Part shown: one piece after another, positions 8,935 to 19,185 of the stretch
How positions within the stretch are numbered: the stretch's first letter is position 1
How the letters are laid out: each line of letters opens with the position of its first letter
From: Lelliottia wanjuensis
GTDB lineage: Bacteria > Pseudomonadota > Gammaproteobacteria > Enterobacterales > Enterobacteriaceae
NCBI RefSeq assembly: GCF_030238365.1
Contig: NZ_JASSOT010000063.1
Location: 248,001 to 312,000, forward strand
Reading direction: 5' to 3'
DNA length: 64,000 nucleotides
Notes under the pieces: model-generated
Seen by the model: the letters and a program-made list of their open reading frames with translations, nothing else
The model's database searches: none
Told to the model about the DNA's origin: nothing
Program-made: the position numbers and the translations under genes

Positions 8935-10194
8935 GTGGCAAGTGCAAACAAACTCACGCTCTTCATCGTGATTTTCATGCTGGCGGGTATTCTTTCAGGG
9001 GCAGTCATTCACGAGTACGCGTCTGCCGACGCTATCGCGACCTGGGCAGACAACATCACACTCCTCACCGATATTTTCCTCCGACTGATCAAAATGGTGA
9101 TCGCTCCGCTGGTGTTCAGCACACTGACGGTGGGCATTATGAAGCTCGGCGAAACCTCCACCATTGGCCGCGTCGGCGGGAAAGCGATGGTGTGGTTTAT
9201 CAGCTCCTCGGTACTATCCATATTGGTCGGTCTGTTTATTGTCACCCTGGAGCAGCCCGGCACGGGCCTGAACCTGACGATCCCTGCGGGCTCTGTTGAC
9301 ACCGGGCTGGCGGTCAGCGGGATGTCGCTGAAGGGGTTCCTGTCGCACACGATTCCGACCAGTATTGTCGGCGCGATGGCGAATAATGAAATTCTACAGA
9401 TCGTGGTCTTCTCGATGTTCTTCGGCATCGGCGGCGCGTCCCTGGGCGAGAAGTTCAACGCCCCGCTGGTCGCCGCGCTGGACGTGGTCTCGCATATCAT
9501 GCTGAAGGTGACCGGCTACGTGATGTACGTTGCGCCGCTGGCGATTTTCGCCGCCATCTCTTCAGTTATCGCCACGCAGGGACTGGGCATTTTGCTCAAC
9601 TACGCCTCGTTTATCGGCGGATATTACGTCGCCATTCTGCTGACCTGTCTGGTGCTGCTGGCGGTGGGCTATATGGTGCTGAAAAAAGAGGTCTTCCGCC
9701 TGGTCAGCATGCTGAAAGATCCGGTACTGGTGGCCTTTACCACCAGTAGCTCAGAGGCCGCTTACCCGAAAACGCTGGAGCAGCTCACCCGCTTTGGCTG
9801 CTCGCGCAATATCGTCTCCTTCGTCCTGCCGATTGGTTACTCCTTCAACCTGGTCGGCTCGATGGTCTATTGCTCCTTTGCGTCGATGTTTATCGCCCAG
9901 GCTTACAATATTCATCTGAGCTTTGCCGAAGTGACCGTCCTGATGCTCACGCTCATGCTGGCCTCAAAAGGCATCGCCGGTGTCCCGCGTTCCGCGCTGG
10001 TGGTGCTCGCCGCGACTATCCCGAGTTTCAACATTCCGGTTGCAGGGATTTTGCTGCTGATGGGAATCGATCATTTCCTCGACATGGGCCGCTCGGCGAT
10101 TAATGTGCTGGGCAACGGGATCGCCACCGCGATGCTGGCGCAGAATGAGGGCTTGCTGGAAGAAGAGCCAGAGCTGGTGGAGCAGGAAGCGTAA
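8935..10194 (+). CDS. Dicarboxylate/amino acid:cation symporter (DAACS family)
   Basis: Secondary transporter of 419 residues in the DctA/GltP family, using a Na+ or H+ gradient to import dicarboxylates or acidic amino acids. It has about eight hydrophobic segments, the early LIKMVIAPLVFSTL stretch, the serine-rich re-entrant loop TTSSSEAAYPKTLEQL near residues 264-279 and the later SKGIAGVPRSALVVLAAT segment; these are the family's substrate- and ion-binding elements. The start is a GTG with an upstream GAGG. It does not read as the chromosomal dctA, so the substrate is left open. An exact CRP site upstream suggests catabolite control. It is followed by a REP-derived terminator. Confidence 0.88.
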   Translation: MASANKLTLFIVIFMLAGILSGAVIHEYASADAIATWADNITLLTDIFLRLIKMVIAPLVFSTLTVGIMKLGETSTIGRVGGKAMVWFISSSVLSILVGLFIVTLEQPGTGLNLTIPAGSVDTGLAVSGMSLKGFLSHTIPTSIVGAMANNEILQIVVFSMFFGIGGASLGEKFNAPLVAALDVVSHIMLKVTGYVMYVAPLAIFAAISSVIATQGLGILLNYASFIGGYYVAILLTCLVLLAVGYMVLKKEVFRLVSMLKDPVLVAFTTSSSEAAYPKTLEQLTRFGCSRNIVSFVLPIGYSFNLVGSMVYCSFASMFIAQAYNIHLSFAEVTVLMLTLMLASKGIAGVPRSALVVLAATIPSFNIPVAGILLLMGIDHFLDMGRSAINVLGNGIATAMLAQNEGLLEEEPELVEQEA

Positions 10195-10203
10195 GGTGTA
10201 AAA

Positions 10204-10242
10204 AAGCCGGGTGGCGCTGACGCTTACCCGGCCTGTTTTTTT
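10204..10242 (+). terminator. REP-like hairpin with T run after symporter
   Basis: GCCGGGT and ACCCGGC arms enclose a loop of about 13 bases, followed by CTG and seven T. The same core occurs as REP units at 36.8, 39.0 and 45.8 kb, so a REP unit appears to be serving as a terminator. Confidence 0.8.
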
Positions 10243-10542
10243 AATCTGAATTTACTTCCCACATTTTCCTGATACCCATCTCATCATTTTATTTATTCAT
10301 CCCACAAATTTAAAAAAACCATTCATATACAACAATAATAATTTAAAGTGCACATGATTAATTATTTAATCATTAACGGACAATAGCTCTAACTTATTGA
10401 CCCCAGTCAAAAAAGAAAAAACCACGACAGTGTATCCCCTACTCTTTCTTATATTGTCCGATGCTGTACTACCTGAAACATTTTCGCTCTGCCACACTGC
10501 CGTTTATTTCCATCCGGTTTTCATTAACAACAGGGAAGAGAT
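10243..10542. other. Gene-free AT-rich leader before vgrG
   Basis: Three hundred bases with long A/T tracts and short frames that do not look coding. It probably carries the vgrG promoter. A GGGAAGAGAT ribosome site lies immediately before the vgrG ATG. No repeats or operators recognised. Confidence 0.5.
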
Positions 10543-12615
10543 ATGTCATTACATGGACTGCGTTTTACACTGGAAGTCGAGGGTCTGGCGACAAATACTT
10601 TTGCCGTGGTCAGGTTCGGATTAACTCAGAACTACTCCTCACCCTTTGTTCTGGAAGTGGATGTTGCAAGCGATTCATTTAATCAAACAGCCGAACAACT
10701 GCTGGAGAAAAATGCCACTTTGACTATCTGGCAAGGGCCGCAGGCGCTACGTTATGTCAGCGGTACTGTTGCAGCCTTCGGAATGAAAGAAAACAACGGC
10801 TGGCAGATGCAATACCATTTGCGTATCCATCCTCCTCTTTGGCGCAGCGCCCTGCGGCAAAATTTCCGCAGTTTTCAGCAGCAGGACATTCAGACTATTT
10901 CTGCCCTTCTCCTTAATGAAAACGGCATCACTGACTGGAAGCCCGTATTTTACGAAGATCATCCGACGAGAGAATTTTGCGTTCAGTACGGGGAGAGCGA
11001 CTTCGCATTTCTCGCTCGCCTGTGGTCAGAAGAAGGTATTTTCTTTTACGACAAAATGGCAAAAGACGGTCCGGCCCAAACACTGACGCTCTGTGATGGC
11101 GTGGCCGGATTATCCACTGCAGGTAGTTTCCCTTTTAATCCAAATACCGCCACAGAAGTTTCCACTGAATGTATCAGCGCCTTTAGCTATCAGGCTCAGA
11201 TTCGCCCTTCTTCCGTCGAAACGCAGGACTATACCTTCAAAGTCCCTCAGTGGCCGGGATATTACGGGCAACCCGGGGAAAATCTGAACGGGCAATACAC
11301 ACAGTATGAAATTTTCGATTATCCGGGTCGCTTCAAAGATGAACAACATGGGCAGGATTTTGCCCGCTATCAGATTGAAGGCTTGCGTAACAATGCAGAA
11401 ACGGCCACCTGTGCCAGCAACTCACCCACCTTGTCGCCCGGCGTCATCTTCACTCTCACTGGGCATCCTGTACAAACGCTCAACCGCGACTGGCAGGTGA
11501 TAAGCAGCATGTTGAACGGCGAACAACCGCAGGCCCTGCATGGAAGTCAGGGCAATGGCACCACGCTGAACAACCTGTTTGCGGTCGTTCCGGCAGATAA
11601 AACCTGGCGTGCGAACCCGTTACCAAAGCCGAAAGTGGACGGACCGCAGAGCGCAGTGGTCACAGGCCCAGCGGGGGAAGAGATCTTCTGCGATGAGCAT
11701 GGGCGCATCCGCGTGAAATTCCGCTGGGATCGATATCACGGCGCAACCGAGGACAGTTCCTGCTGGGTGCGTGTATCTCAGTCCTGGGCCGGAGCGGGGT
11801 TCGGTCATCTCGCCATTCCACGTGTGGGTCAGGAAGTGATTGTCGATTTCCTCAATGGCGACCCGGACCAACCCATTGTGATGGGCCGCACCTACCACGA
11901 AGATAACCGCTCTCCGGGAAGCCTGCCTGGGACCAAAACCCAAATGACGCTTCGTTCAAAAACCTACAAAGGCGGCGGGTTCAACGAACTGAAATTCGAT
12001 GATGCGACCGGTAATGAGCAAGTCTATATCCATGCTCAGAAAAACATGGACACCGAGGTCCTTAACAACCGCACAACCGACGTGAAAGTGAATCACATGG
12101 AAACCATCGGCGCAAACCAGATGATTACCGTGAAGCAAAACCAGATCCAGACGGTGGTGCAAAACCAGAAAGAGACCGTGGGGCAAAACCAAATAATTAC
12201 CGTTGGCCTGAATCAGGCGGAGACGGTCGGCGTGGCCCGGGCACTGACGGTCGGTGTTGCCTACCAGACCACGGTGGGCGGAGTGATGAACACCTCTGTG
12301 GCAATGACACAATCCTCACAGATTGGAATACAGAAATCTCTTCTGGTTGGTAAAGGTTATGACGTTAGCGTGGGGGAAAACGTCACCTTTACTGTTGGGA
12401 AAAATAAGAGTGAAAGTACCGGAAAAGTAGCGGTTTACTCAGCTGGCGATCATCTTGAATTGTGCTGTGGTATGGCCCGTCTGGTATTGACCAAGGATGG
12501 AAAAATATTTCTTAACGGTACCACCATCAACCTGCAGGGTGCAGGGGCAATCAGCGGCGACGGGTTATTGATTAACTGGAACTGCGGCGTGGCAGAAACC
12601 CCGCCTCAGGCCTAG
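10543..12615 (+). CDS. vgrG: Type VI secretion tip protein VgrG
   Basis: Trimeric puncturing tip of the type VI secretion needle, 690 residues. The N-terminal gp27-like part contains the family pattern [21 protein letters not shown] (near residues 144-164; written here to aid recognition in two pieces, [10 protein letters not shown] and [11 protein letters not shown]). The gp5-like OB domain follows ([15 protein letters not shown], then [19 protein letters not shown] and [11 protein letters not shown]). The C-terminal stalk is a beta-helix of short repeats rich in QNQ, TVG and ETV. No extra effector domain is visible after the stalk. It is directly upstream of the PAAR-Rhs gene, which is expected to sit on its tip. 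No structural type VI genes are in the window. Confidence 0.95.
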   Translation: MSLHGLRFTLEVEGLATNTFAVVRFGLTQNYSSPFVLEVDVASDSFNQTAEQLLEKNATLTIWQGPQALRYVSGTVAAFGMKENNGWQMQYHLRIHPPLWRSALRQNFRSFQQQDIQTISALLLNENGITDWKPVFYEDHPTREFCVQYGESDFAFLARLWSEEGIFFYDKMAKDGPAQTLTLCDGVAGLSTAGSFPFNPNTATEVSTECISAFSYQAQIRPSSVETQDYTFKVPQWPGYYGQPGENLNGQYTQYEIFDYPGRFKDEQHGQDFARYQIEGLRNNAETATCASNSPTLSPGVIFTLTGHPVQTLNRDWQVISSMLNGEQPQALHGSQGNGTTLNNLFAVVPADKTWRANPLPKPKVDGPQSAVVTGPAGEEIFCDEHGRIRVKFRWDRYHGATEDSSCWVRVSQSWAGAGFGHLAIPRVGQEVIVDFLNGDPDQPIVMGRTYHEDNRSPGSLPGTKTQMTLRSKTYKGGGFNELKFDDATGNEQVYIHAQKNMDTEVLNNRTTDVKVNHMETIGANQMITVKQNQIQTVVQNQKETVGQNQIITVGLNQAETVGVARALTVGVAYQTTVGGVMNTSVAMTQSSQIGIQKSLLVGKGYDVSVGENVTFTVGKNKSESTGKVAVYSAGDHLELCCGMARLVLTKDGKIFLNGTTINLQGAGAISGDGLLINWNCGVAETPPQA

Positions 12616-12658
12616 TCGATACCATGGATTATCTGAACATTCACAAAAGGAATTGACC

Positions 12659-15600
12659 ATGAGCGGAAAACCCGCCGCCCGCCAGGGCGATATGACCGCC
12701 ATCGGCGGCCCGATTGTGCAGGGCAGCCTTGGGGTGATGATTGGCGCACCGACCGGCGTCGCCTGTTCGGTGTGTCCGGGCGGTGTGGTGTCCGGCAGTC
12801 CGGTGAACCCGCTGCTCGGGGCCAAAGTCCTGCCCGGCGAAACGGACCTCGCACTCCCCGGCCCGCTGTCCTTTGTTCTGTCGCGCACCTACAGCAGTTA
12901 CCGCACCAGAACCCCGGCGCCAGAGGGTATTTTTGGTCCCGGCTGGAAAGCGCCTTCCGATATCCGCCTGCAACTTCGCGACAATGAACTTATCCTCAAC
13001 GACAACGGCGGGCGCAGCATTCACTTTGACCCGCTCCTGCCGGGCGAGGTGGCGTTCAGCCGCACGGAGTCCTTCTGGCTGGCACGCGGCGGTGTGCTGA
13101 ACCTGAATGCCGTCCATCCCCTGCACCGTCTCTGGCAGGCCCTGCCGGAGGACGTCCGCCTCAGCCCCAACATTTACCTGGCCACCAACAGCCTGCAGGG
13201 CCCGTGGTGGCTGCTCGGCTGGGCGGAGCGCGTGCCGTCCGTGGACGAAGTCCTGCCCGCCCCGCTCCCGCCGTACCGGGTGCTGACCGGGCTGGTGGAT
13301 AATTTTGGTCGCACGCTGACGTTTCACCGCGCCCCTTCAGGTGAGTTTGCCGGGAGCATCACCGGAGTGACCGACGGCGCAGGCCGCCGCTTCCGGCTGG
13401 GGCTGACCAGCACAGCCACTGGTGTTCGTCTTTCCGAAGTCTGGCTGGCACACGACCCGGAGTATCCGGACAACCTGCCCGCAGCACCTCTGGCGCGTTA
13501 CGACTATTCGCCCCGCGGCGAGCTTTCCGCGGCGTATGACCGCAGCGGCACGCAGGTTCGTCAGTTTACGTATGACGACAGGCATCCGGGCCGGATGGTG
13601 GCCCATCAGTATACGGGCAGGCCGCAGACGACCTATCGCTACGATGCCACCGGGCAGGTGACGGAGCAGCACAACCCGGACGGTCTGAGCTACCGCTACC
13701 AGTATGAAAAACACCACACGGTCATCACCGACAGCCTGAACCGTCGCGAGGTGCTGCACACCGAAGGCGAAGGCGGCCTGAAGCGGGTGGTGAAAAAGGA
13801 ATTCACCGACGGAAGCATCACACAGAGTGAATTCGACAACGCGGGCCGCCTGGTGGCGCAGACCGACGCGGCAGGCCGCAGGACTGAATACCGGCTCAGT
13901 CCCGGCTCGGGCCTGCTGGCAGCAACGGTCACGCCGGACGGCAGGCTCACGGAATTTTACTACAACAGCCAGCGTCAGCTGACCGCCACGGTGTATCCGG
14001 ACGGGCTGGAAAGCCGGCAGGAGTACGACGACCTGGGCAGGCTGACCGCCGACACCTCACGCCAGGGCGACGTGACGCGTTATGCGTATGATGACCCGCA
14101 CAGCGAGTACCCGACTGCGTCCGAAGACCCCACCGGCAGCAAGAAGCAGATGACCTGGAGCCGCTACGGCCAGTTGCTTTCTTATACTGACTGTTCGGGA
14201 TATGAAACCCGCTATGAATATGACCGCTTCGGGCAGTTGACGGCTGTCCATCGAGAGGAAGGCTTAAGCCAGTACCGGGCATACGATGCGCGCGGCAGGC
14301 TGGTCAGCCAGACAGATGCCACAGGCCGGCAAACCCGCTACGAATACAACGTCGCAGGCGACCTGACGGCGGTTATCAGCCCTGACGGTCAGCGCAGCGA
14401 AACCGGTTTTGACACCCGGGGAAATATCGTCCTCGCAGCGCAGGGCACCCTCACCCGGCGGATGGCGTACGACGTCGCGGGTCGCGTCACCACGCTTATT
14501 AACGAGAACGGCAGCCACACTGAATTCGCTTACGATGCGCTGGACCGTCTGACGCAGGAGACCGGTTTTGACGGACGCATCAGACGCTACCGGTACAACG
14601 CCAGCGGGCAACTGGTTCACAGCGAAGACGAAAGCCTGACTACCGTCTGGCAGTATGACGACGCGGGACGCCTGCTCAGCCGCATGGTTGACGGTGAACC
14701 CGCAGAGCAGTGGTGCTACGAAGAACGCGGCTGGCTGACGTGTATCAGCCATCTGAGCGAAGGACACCGCGTCACGGTTTCATATGACTACAGCCCCGAA
14801 GGCCGTCTCACGGCCGAGCGCCAGACGGTGCACTGTCCCGAAACAGATACCCTGCTGTGGCAGCATGTCACCCGGCATGACTATCGTTCGGGCATGGCGA
14901 GCCGCCTGACCCCGGACCAGTTGCCGCCCGTGGAATGGCTGACGTATGGCTCTGGTTACCTGGCGGGGATGAAGCTCGGCGACACGCCGCTCATCGAGTA
15001 CACCCGTGACCGCCTGCACCGGGAAACGCAGCGCCGGTTCGGTGGCTATGAGCTGGCGACGATGTACACGCCCGGCGGAAAGCTCCAGAGCCACCACCTC
15101 AACATCCCGCAGCTCAGCCGGGACTACACCTGGAATGCGGACGGACAGCTCACTCACATCCGCGGCCCGCATGACCAGCGCGACTACGGGTATGAGAACG
15201 GACGCCTGCTCAGCACACACATACAGTCCGCGCATCACGACCTGTCGCAACAGACCCCGACTGACCCGGCGGGGAACCGCACAGCGGCACAGGAAACTCT
15301 GCCGGACGTGTGGCGGGATAACCGCATCACTCAGGACGCAGAGCATTTTTATCATTACGACGTCCACGGCAGCCTGACAGAAAAAGACGAGCGCCGTATC
15401 CATCGGGACGGGAGCATTACCCATCACTACGGGTACGATAACCAGCACCGGCTGACACACTACCAAAAGAGGCAGAGCGGTCACCTGCTGACCGAGAGCC
15501 GCTACGCGTATGACCCGCTCGGGCGCCGTATCTGCAAACAGGTCTGGCACGGCCGGGTATACGACGGTATCTGGTATCTCCCGACCGCCCCCGCTGAATC

Positions 15601-16597
15601 CGTGTGGTACGGCTGGGACGGCGACCGGCTGACCACCACCCAGACCGACACCACCCGCATCCAGACGATTTACCAGCCGGGCACCTTCGCGCCGTTAATC
15701 CGCATCGAAACGGCCACCGGTGAGCTGACAAAAGCCATTCGTCGCACTCTGGCAGAGAAACTCCAACAGGACGCGGGAGTGGATTTTGTACCGGAGCTGG
15801 TCGCAATGCTGGATAATCTGGAATGCGAACTGCAGACCGGCCAGCTCAGCGACCACAGCCACCAGTGGCTGGCACAGTGCGGCCTGACGCCGGAGCAGAT
15901 GAAAAATCAGATGGAGCCGGAATACACCCCGGCCCGGAAAATCCACCTGTACCACTGCGACCACCGGGGGCTGCCGCTGGCCTTAATTAACGAAGACGGC
16001 AGCCTCGCATGGAGCGGGGAATTTGATGAATGGGGAAACCTGCTGCACGAAGAGAACCCGGAAAGTCTGCAACAGCTTATTCGCCTGCCGGGGCAGCAGT
16101 ACGATGCAGAGACGGGGCTATATTATAACCGGCATCGCTATTATGATCCGCAGCAGGGGCGGTATATTACGCAGGATCCGATTGGGTTCATGGGTGGAGT
16201 TAATTTCTATAGCTACCCGCTGAATCCATTGACGGGAATGGATCCTCTGGGATTGTTTGCTATCCCGCTTCCGCCAATGCCTGTTCCTGGGATGTTGAAT
16301 TCTTGCAACGATTTGAATGACAAGGCAGCAAAAGGCTTAACTAAATGGCTTAATAAAACTTTTGGTGGGACTGAGGAGGAAAAATGTCCGCCATGCAGCC
16401 CTCCTGTAGGTGAGAAGTTTAATATTGATGTTCACTATGAATCGCATGAAGGAAGAGGCTTAGAAGATGGATCTCATGGATGCGAAGTACTGACTGGCAG
16501 CCCGATACATTGGCATTATGATGAAAATCATCAAAACCCTAAAACATGCGACTGCCATCCTAAGAAACATGTTTTTGGCGGTTGTGGAACGCCTTAA
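12659..16597 (+). CDS. PAAR-Rhs polymorphic toxin, full length
   Basis: Type VI effector of 1312 residues. The ATG at 12659 follows AAAAGGA; a TTG two codons earlier is less likely. Residues 1-55 form a short PAAR-like cap ([17 protein letters not shown]...VACSVCPGG), then [15 protein letters not shown] opens the Rhs shell. Many YD repeats (RYEYDxxG type) run to about residue 1190. The shell closes with [18 protein letters not shown] and the self-cleavage motif [11 protein letters not shown] (Asp near 1195). The C-terminal toxin of about 112 residues has CPPCSPP, GSHGC, HWHYDEN, PKTCDC and KHVFGGCG, a Cys/His-rich set I cannot assign to a known activity. There is no N-terminal membrane region and no Eag chaperone gene between vgrG and this gene. 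Toxin codons are more AT-rich than the shell. Confidence 0.93.
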   Translation: MSGKPAARQGDMTAIGGPIVQGSLGVMIGAPTGVACSVCPGGVVSGSPVNPLLGAKVLPGETDLALPGPLSFVLSRTYSSYRTRTPAPEGIFGPGWKAPSDIRLQLRDNELILNDNGGRSIHFDPLLPGEVAFSRTESFWLARGGVLNLNAVHPLHRLWQALPEDVRLSPNIYLATNSLQGPWWLLGWAERVPSVDEVLPAPLPPYRVLTGLVDNFGRTLTFHRAPSGEFAGSITGVTDGAGRRFRLGLTSTATGVRLSEVWLAHDPEYPDNLPAAPLARYDYSPRGELSAAYDRSGTQVRQFTYDDRHPGRMVAHQYTGRPQTTYRYDATGQVTEQHNPDGLSYRYQYEKHHTVITDSLNRREVLHTEGEGGLKRVVKKEFTDGSITQSEFDNAGRLVAQTDAAGRRTEYRLSPGSGLLAATVTPDGRLTEFYYNSQRQLTATVYPDGLESRQEYDDLGRLTADTSRQGDVTRYAYDDPHSEYPTASEDPTGSKKQMTWSRYGQLLSYTDCSGYETRYEYDRFGQLTAVHREEGLSQYRAYDARGRLVSQTDATGRQTRYEYNVAGDLTAVISPDGQRSETGFDTRGNIVLAAQGTLTRRMAYDVAGRVTTLINENGSHTEFAYDALDRLTQETGFDGRIRRYRYNASGQLVHSEDESLTTVWQYDDAGRLLSRMVDGEPAEQWCYEERGWLTCISHLSEGHRVTVSYDYSPEGRLTAERQTVHCPETDTLLWQHVTRHDYRSGMASRLTPDQLPPVEWLTYGSGYLAGMKLGDTPLIEYTRDRLHRETQRRFGGYELATMYTPGGKLQSHHLNIPQLSRDYTWNADGQLTHIRGPHDQRDYGYENGRLLSTHIQSAHHDLSQQTPTDPAGNRTAAQETLPDVWRDNRITQDAEHFYHYDVHGSLTEKDERRIHRDGSITHHYGYDNQHRLTHYQKRQSGHLLTESRYAYDPLGRRICKQVWHGRVYDGIWYLPTAPAESVWYGWDGDRLTTTQTDTTRIQTIYQPGTFAPLIRIETATGELTKAIRRTLAEKLQQDAGVDFVPELVAMLDNLECELQTGQLSDHSHQWLAQCGLTPEQMKNQMEPEYTPARKIHLYHCDHRGLPLALINEDGSLAWSGEFDEWGNLLHEENPESLQQLIRLPGQQYDAETGLYYNRHRYYDPQQGRYITQDPIGFMGGVNFYSYPLNPLTGMDPLGLFAIPLPPMPVPGMLNSCNDLNDKAAKGLTKWLNKTFGGTEEEKCPPCSPPVGEKFNIDVHYESHEGRGLEDGSHGCEVLTGSPIHWHYDENHQNPKTCDCHPKKHVFGGCGTP
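16019..16188 (+). repeat. Rhs shell-end direct repeat, copy 1
   Basis: The 170 bases that encode the end of the Rhs shell ([18 protein letters not shown] to DPIGF) are nearly identical to 19732-19901 and, for the last 122 bases, to 17251-17372. These direct repeats are the likely crossover points for swapping C-terminal toxins. Confidence 0.9.
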
Positions 16598-16627
16598 AAG
16601 AACCAACTAATCTATTGAGGAAAATTT

Positions 16628-17092
16628 ATGAATACAAATATTGTTGACGAGCATCAGTTCCATGACAACCTAATCCGTGGAGTTATCTTTGCGTCAGAAG
16701 TTGGTGATTTTAGTTCTGATATACACTTTGATATTGACCATATAGTTAAGTGGGTTCACTGTTCTGTGAAGGAAGGTGAATCACTTTTTTCGGTATCAAG
16801 AGCACTACTAAAATTTCATGATGTTAGCGACTTAAATTTAGATATCTCTTGGGGGAATACTCAATACACCAAGTATGCAGGTTATAGTTCAGGCATCTAT
16901 ATTCTTGATATAATCAAAAGAAAAATAGAATCCCCACTTGCTCCGCGAGCAGAGAATTATTACGAGTGGGAAATTCTTACAACTAACAAGAATAGCATCA
17001 TAAAATTTGGAGCATCATCAATGTCACTTGAGTTAATTGGAGCACCAATGACAGTAAATCGACAATATTTATTAAATGATGAGCGAAAATGA
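16628..17092 (+). CDS. Probable immunity protein of the Rhs toxin
   Basis: Small acidic protein of 154 residues starting 30 bases after the rhs stop, with a TTGAGG ribosome site. Position, size and low GC are those of an Rhs immunity gene. No membrane segment or signal peptide is visible, so it is expected to act in the cytosol against the C-terminal Cys/His-rich toxin. Recognisable patches are FHDNLIRGV, FDIDHIVKW, SRALLKFHDVSDLN, SGIYILDI and FGASSMSLELIG. All recur in the broken paralogue at 20335-20799, which follows a second version of the same toxin. The family itself is not one I can name. Confidence 0.82.
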   Translation: MNTNIVDEHQFHDNLIRGVIFASEVGDFSSDIHFDIDHIVKWVHCSVKEGESLFSVSRALLKFHDVSDLNLDISWGNTQYTKYAGYSSGIYILDIIKRKIESPLAPRAENYYEWEILTTNKNSIIKFGASSMSLELIGAPMTVNRQYLLNDERK

Positions 17093-17217
17093 CGTTTGGC
17101 TAAAGCGAAGAGTTGGGTGAAAAAGCAAAATTACACGGGACTGCATATCTAAAATTGCGGCCAAAAGTCTAACGCAGACACTAATGGACTCATTTCCCGG
17201 CCTGAAGATGATGGATC

Positions 17218-17829
17218 ATGAAAACTGTTGAGGGAGGAGGTTCTGAACCTCTGCAAGAGCTTATTCGTCTTCCGGGGCAGCAGTACAATACAGAGACGGG
17301 GCTGTATTATAACCGGAACCGGTACTATGACCCTCGGCAGGGACGGTTTATTACGCAGAATCCGATTGGATTACGAGGGGGATGGAGTGCATACTCTTAC
17401 GCTTTAAATCCAAATGAATTCATAGACCCACCAGGTCTTTATCAAATGTGTCATAGGAAATTCGATCCCATTCCAGTTCCATACGCAAGACATTGTTACA
17501 TAAAATTTGAAGATGGAACAACTTCAAGCTTTGACAATAAAGGCGTTCATGCAGATCCCGCACTTAATAAAGCTGGAACGATTTGCACAGAGCAGCAAAG
17601 CTCATCATTAGATGAATGCATTAGAGAAGCTATGAAAAATTGTAAAGGGGAGAATTATAATTTCACTGAATTTAACTGCTGCCATTGTGCAGAACAGGCA
17701 ATGAAGGCTTGCGGAGCGTTTCTTCCTAAAACATTATGGCCCAATTCCCCAGTGAATCCGGGACCTCAACCTGGAGAACCGGGTTATAACCGTGCACCCG
17801 TATTTGGTTCTAATCTAGGTGAAGGATAA
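17218..17829 (+). CDS. Orphan Rhs C-terminal toxin module (H/NC-type, possible papain-like fold)
   Basis: A displaced Rhs tail of 203 residues. Residues 10-50 are the end of the Rhs shell ([37 protein letters not shown]) and are encoded by a direct repeat of the main gene. The cleavage-type motif follows as [12 protein letters not shown]. The toxin part has [10 protein letters not shown] and, later, [16 protein letters not shown] His-strand followed by an NC/Cys helix is the order seen in permuted papain-like (NlpC/P60 or LRAT-type) enzymes, so a cysteine hydrolase is possible; this is a pattern reading only. The ATG lacks a ribosome site and there is no shell upstream, so the module is probably silent until recombined. 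The gene after it looks like its immunity gene. Confidence 0.72.
   Translation: MKTVEGGGSEPLQELIRLPGQQYNTETGLYYNRNRYYDPRQGRFITQNPIGLRGGWSAYSYALNPNEFIDPPGLYQMCHRKFDPIPVPYARHCYIKFEDGTTSSFDNKGVHADPALNKAGTICTEQQSSSLDECIREAMKNCKGENYNFTEFNCCHCAEQAMKACGAFLPKTLWPNSPVNPGPQPGEPGYNRAPVFGSNLGEG
17251..17372 (+). repeat. Rhs shell-end direct repeat, copy 2
   Basis: Diverged 122-base copy of the segment at 16067-16188, in the same orientation, at the front of the orphan toxin module. Confidence 0.85.
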
Positions 17830-17830
17830 A

Positions 17831-18226
17831 ATGAAAAAAATATTCCTGACAGAGTTAATATGGATATTTCTATTTGTTTTTTTACTTTTTGCTTTGCAAA
17901 ACACACCCGTTTATTTATATAATAGACTGGGTTTATCAGAAAATTTAATTACAATCACTGTTTGGCTTCTCCCATTTATTTGTGGCGCCAGAGTAGCATG
18001 GTGTATTAATTTTGGCGCATGGTGGTTATGTTGTGTATATGCGTTTTTAATAGCAACATCCATTGCATTGTATAATATTTTTATTTATCAGCAGAATCAA
18101 CCCACAGACTTTCCAGGATGGATTGGTAGTATGTGGCTGTTGTTGATTTTTTTCAGTTTGGCCTTTGTTGATATTTTCATTGGATTTACACTCAGTATCT
18201 TGTTGAAGAAAACACTATCAAAATAA
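17831..18226 (+). CDS. Small multi-pass membrane protein, probable immunity protein
   Basis: Protein of 131 residues whose ATG follows the toxin stop by one base (TAAaATG), with GAAGG as ribosome site. It has four predicted membrane segments: near residues 4-23 (LTELIWIFLFVFLLFALQ), 41-56, 60-82 (FGAWWLCCVYAFLIA) and 103-126 (GSMWLLLIFFSLAFVDIFI). Very low GC. The tight coupling to the orphan toxin suggests it is the cognate immunity protein; a membrane location would fit a toxin that acts at the periplasm or envelope. No family recognised. Confidence 0.65.
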   Translation: MKKIFLTELIWIFLFVFLLFALQNTPVYLYNRLGLSENLITITVWLLPFICGARVAWCINFGAWWLCCVYAFLIATSIALYNIFIYQQNQPTDFPGWIGSMWLLLIFFSLAFVDIFIGFTLSILLKKTLSK

Positions 18227-18329
18227 ACTTGGCAGATGGTTGTCGATATTATTTATGACTGAAATTCTATTTTTAATGGCATATGAAATGCTAAAATCCC
18301 GAACTGTATTGGTCAGCAGCAGCTGGCCG

Positions 18330-18535
18330 ATGGAGCCAGAATACACCGCGGTTAGAGGAATACATATGTACACCTGCCCCATGTTGCTGCCACAGGAGTT
18401 AATGACTGGATGGCCCTCGCACAGGCTTGTTTACATAGAGACAACGTTTGTTATGGTGGAGGGGACGAAGATCATTTAGCGCCTCAGGCAACAGCATGGG
18501 AGAAAGTTTCAGCATGTGCAAATCTCTTGAAGTAA
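18330..18535 (+). pseudogene. Remnant of a third Rhs toxin module
   Basis: Around 18330-18379 the sequence reads MEPEYTAVRGIHMYTCP, matching the Rhs shell segment [18 protein letters not shown] of the main gene. About there the frame changes by one base step and continues as a toxin tail of about 50 residues (VAATGVNDWMALAQACLH, then CYGGGDEDHLAPQATAW and ACANLLK) up to a TAA at 18533-18535. The shell end and most of the toxin are gone, so this is a deletion scar with a frame break, not an active gene. The stop overlaps the start of the next gene as TAATG, preserving the original toxin-immunity coupling. Confidence 0.65.
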
Positions 18536-19005
18536 TGGCATTAACTGAGCAAATTGAAAAAGCTTTTTCATGGCGCACTAAACCAGAGGTTCTGGCATAC
18601 AGTCATGTGTTACCCCATGATGAACTGTCTGAAGTCAACATATTCTCAGCACTTAGCTGGTCTGAAACGACATCGTCACTATGGGAGAAATATTTCGAGG
18701 TAATTCATTATTTCTCACCTGATGCATTTCGATATTTTCTTCCTGGAATATTAAAGGCATCGCTATCAGACAACATACCTGGTCTGATTGTGTGCGAGGT
18801 TCTGATTTCCAACCTTAATCGAAGTCCAAATGTTGATAATTGGGAGGGTTTTTTCATCAACCGGTGGACGGGATTAACCGTTGAGGAGTATGCAGTTCTT
18901 CAGGCATGGGTGCTATGGCAAATAGATTTTGCTAGTAATGAAGAAGAGTGTATGTCTCTGTCAGTGGCAATCAGAACTTTAGATATATTAAAAAGCTCTT
19001 ACTAA
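18535..19005 (+). CDS. Orphan immunity-like protein, module 3
   Basis: Soluble protein of 156 residues. The ATG at 18535 overlaps the TAA of the toxin remnant (TAATG), which decides the start; an in-frame upstream ATG would read into the remnant. The sequence starts MALTEQIEKAFSWRTKPEV and is rich in aromatic residues and leucine (WSETTSSLWEKYFEVIHYFS, FRYFLPGILKASL). It has the look of an all-helical immunity protein. The intact frame next to a decayed toxin suggests it may still be kept for protection against kin carrying that toxin. No family recognised with certainty. Confidence 0.65.
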   Translation: MALTEQIEKAFSWRTKPEVLAYSHVLPHDELSEVNIFSALSWSETTSSLWEKYFEVIHYFSPDAFRYFLPGILKASLSDNIPGLIVCEVLISNLNRSPNVDNWEGFFINRWTGLTVEEYAVLQAWVLWQIDFASNEEECMSLSVAIRTLDILKSSY

Positions 19006-19009
19006 CCGG

Positions 19010-19171
19010 GTGAAACAGGTGTTTAAAACAGGCAGGTTTTTCAGTCTACCCGGTATTGTAAAACAATTATCAGATGGTGGGGCTCGTGAGCTGTGTTTAC
19101 AAGGTGACTCTAATATGTGTTCAGTGTTTGAGTATCTAGGTGGGGAAATAACTAACCCCGATGAAGTATAA
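19010..19171 (+). pseudogene. C-terminal remnant of a fourth toxin module
   Basis: An open frame runs from the preceding stop to the TAA at 19169-19171: VKQVFKTGRFFSLPGIVK, then QLSDGGARELC and MCSVFEYLGGEITNPDEV. It has no shell, no usable start and no full domain, and is followed 14 bases on by another small gene with a strong ribosome site. By analogy with the neighbouring modules it is read as the tail of a lost Rhs toxin. This is inference from layout; the fragment itself is not recognised. Confidence 0.45.
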
Positions 19172-19185
19172 GGAGAACATATAAA

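Noticed and set aside
12653-12658. TTG as start of the Rhs gene
   Set aside because: The ATG at 12659 has AAAAGGA at proper spacing and begins the usual MSGKPAAR cap.
13500-15500. Imperfect tandem repeats within the Rhs gene
   Set aside because: They encode YD repeats of the Rhs shell and need no separate explanation.
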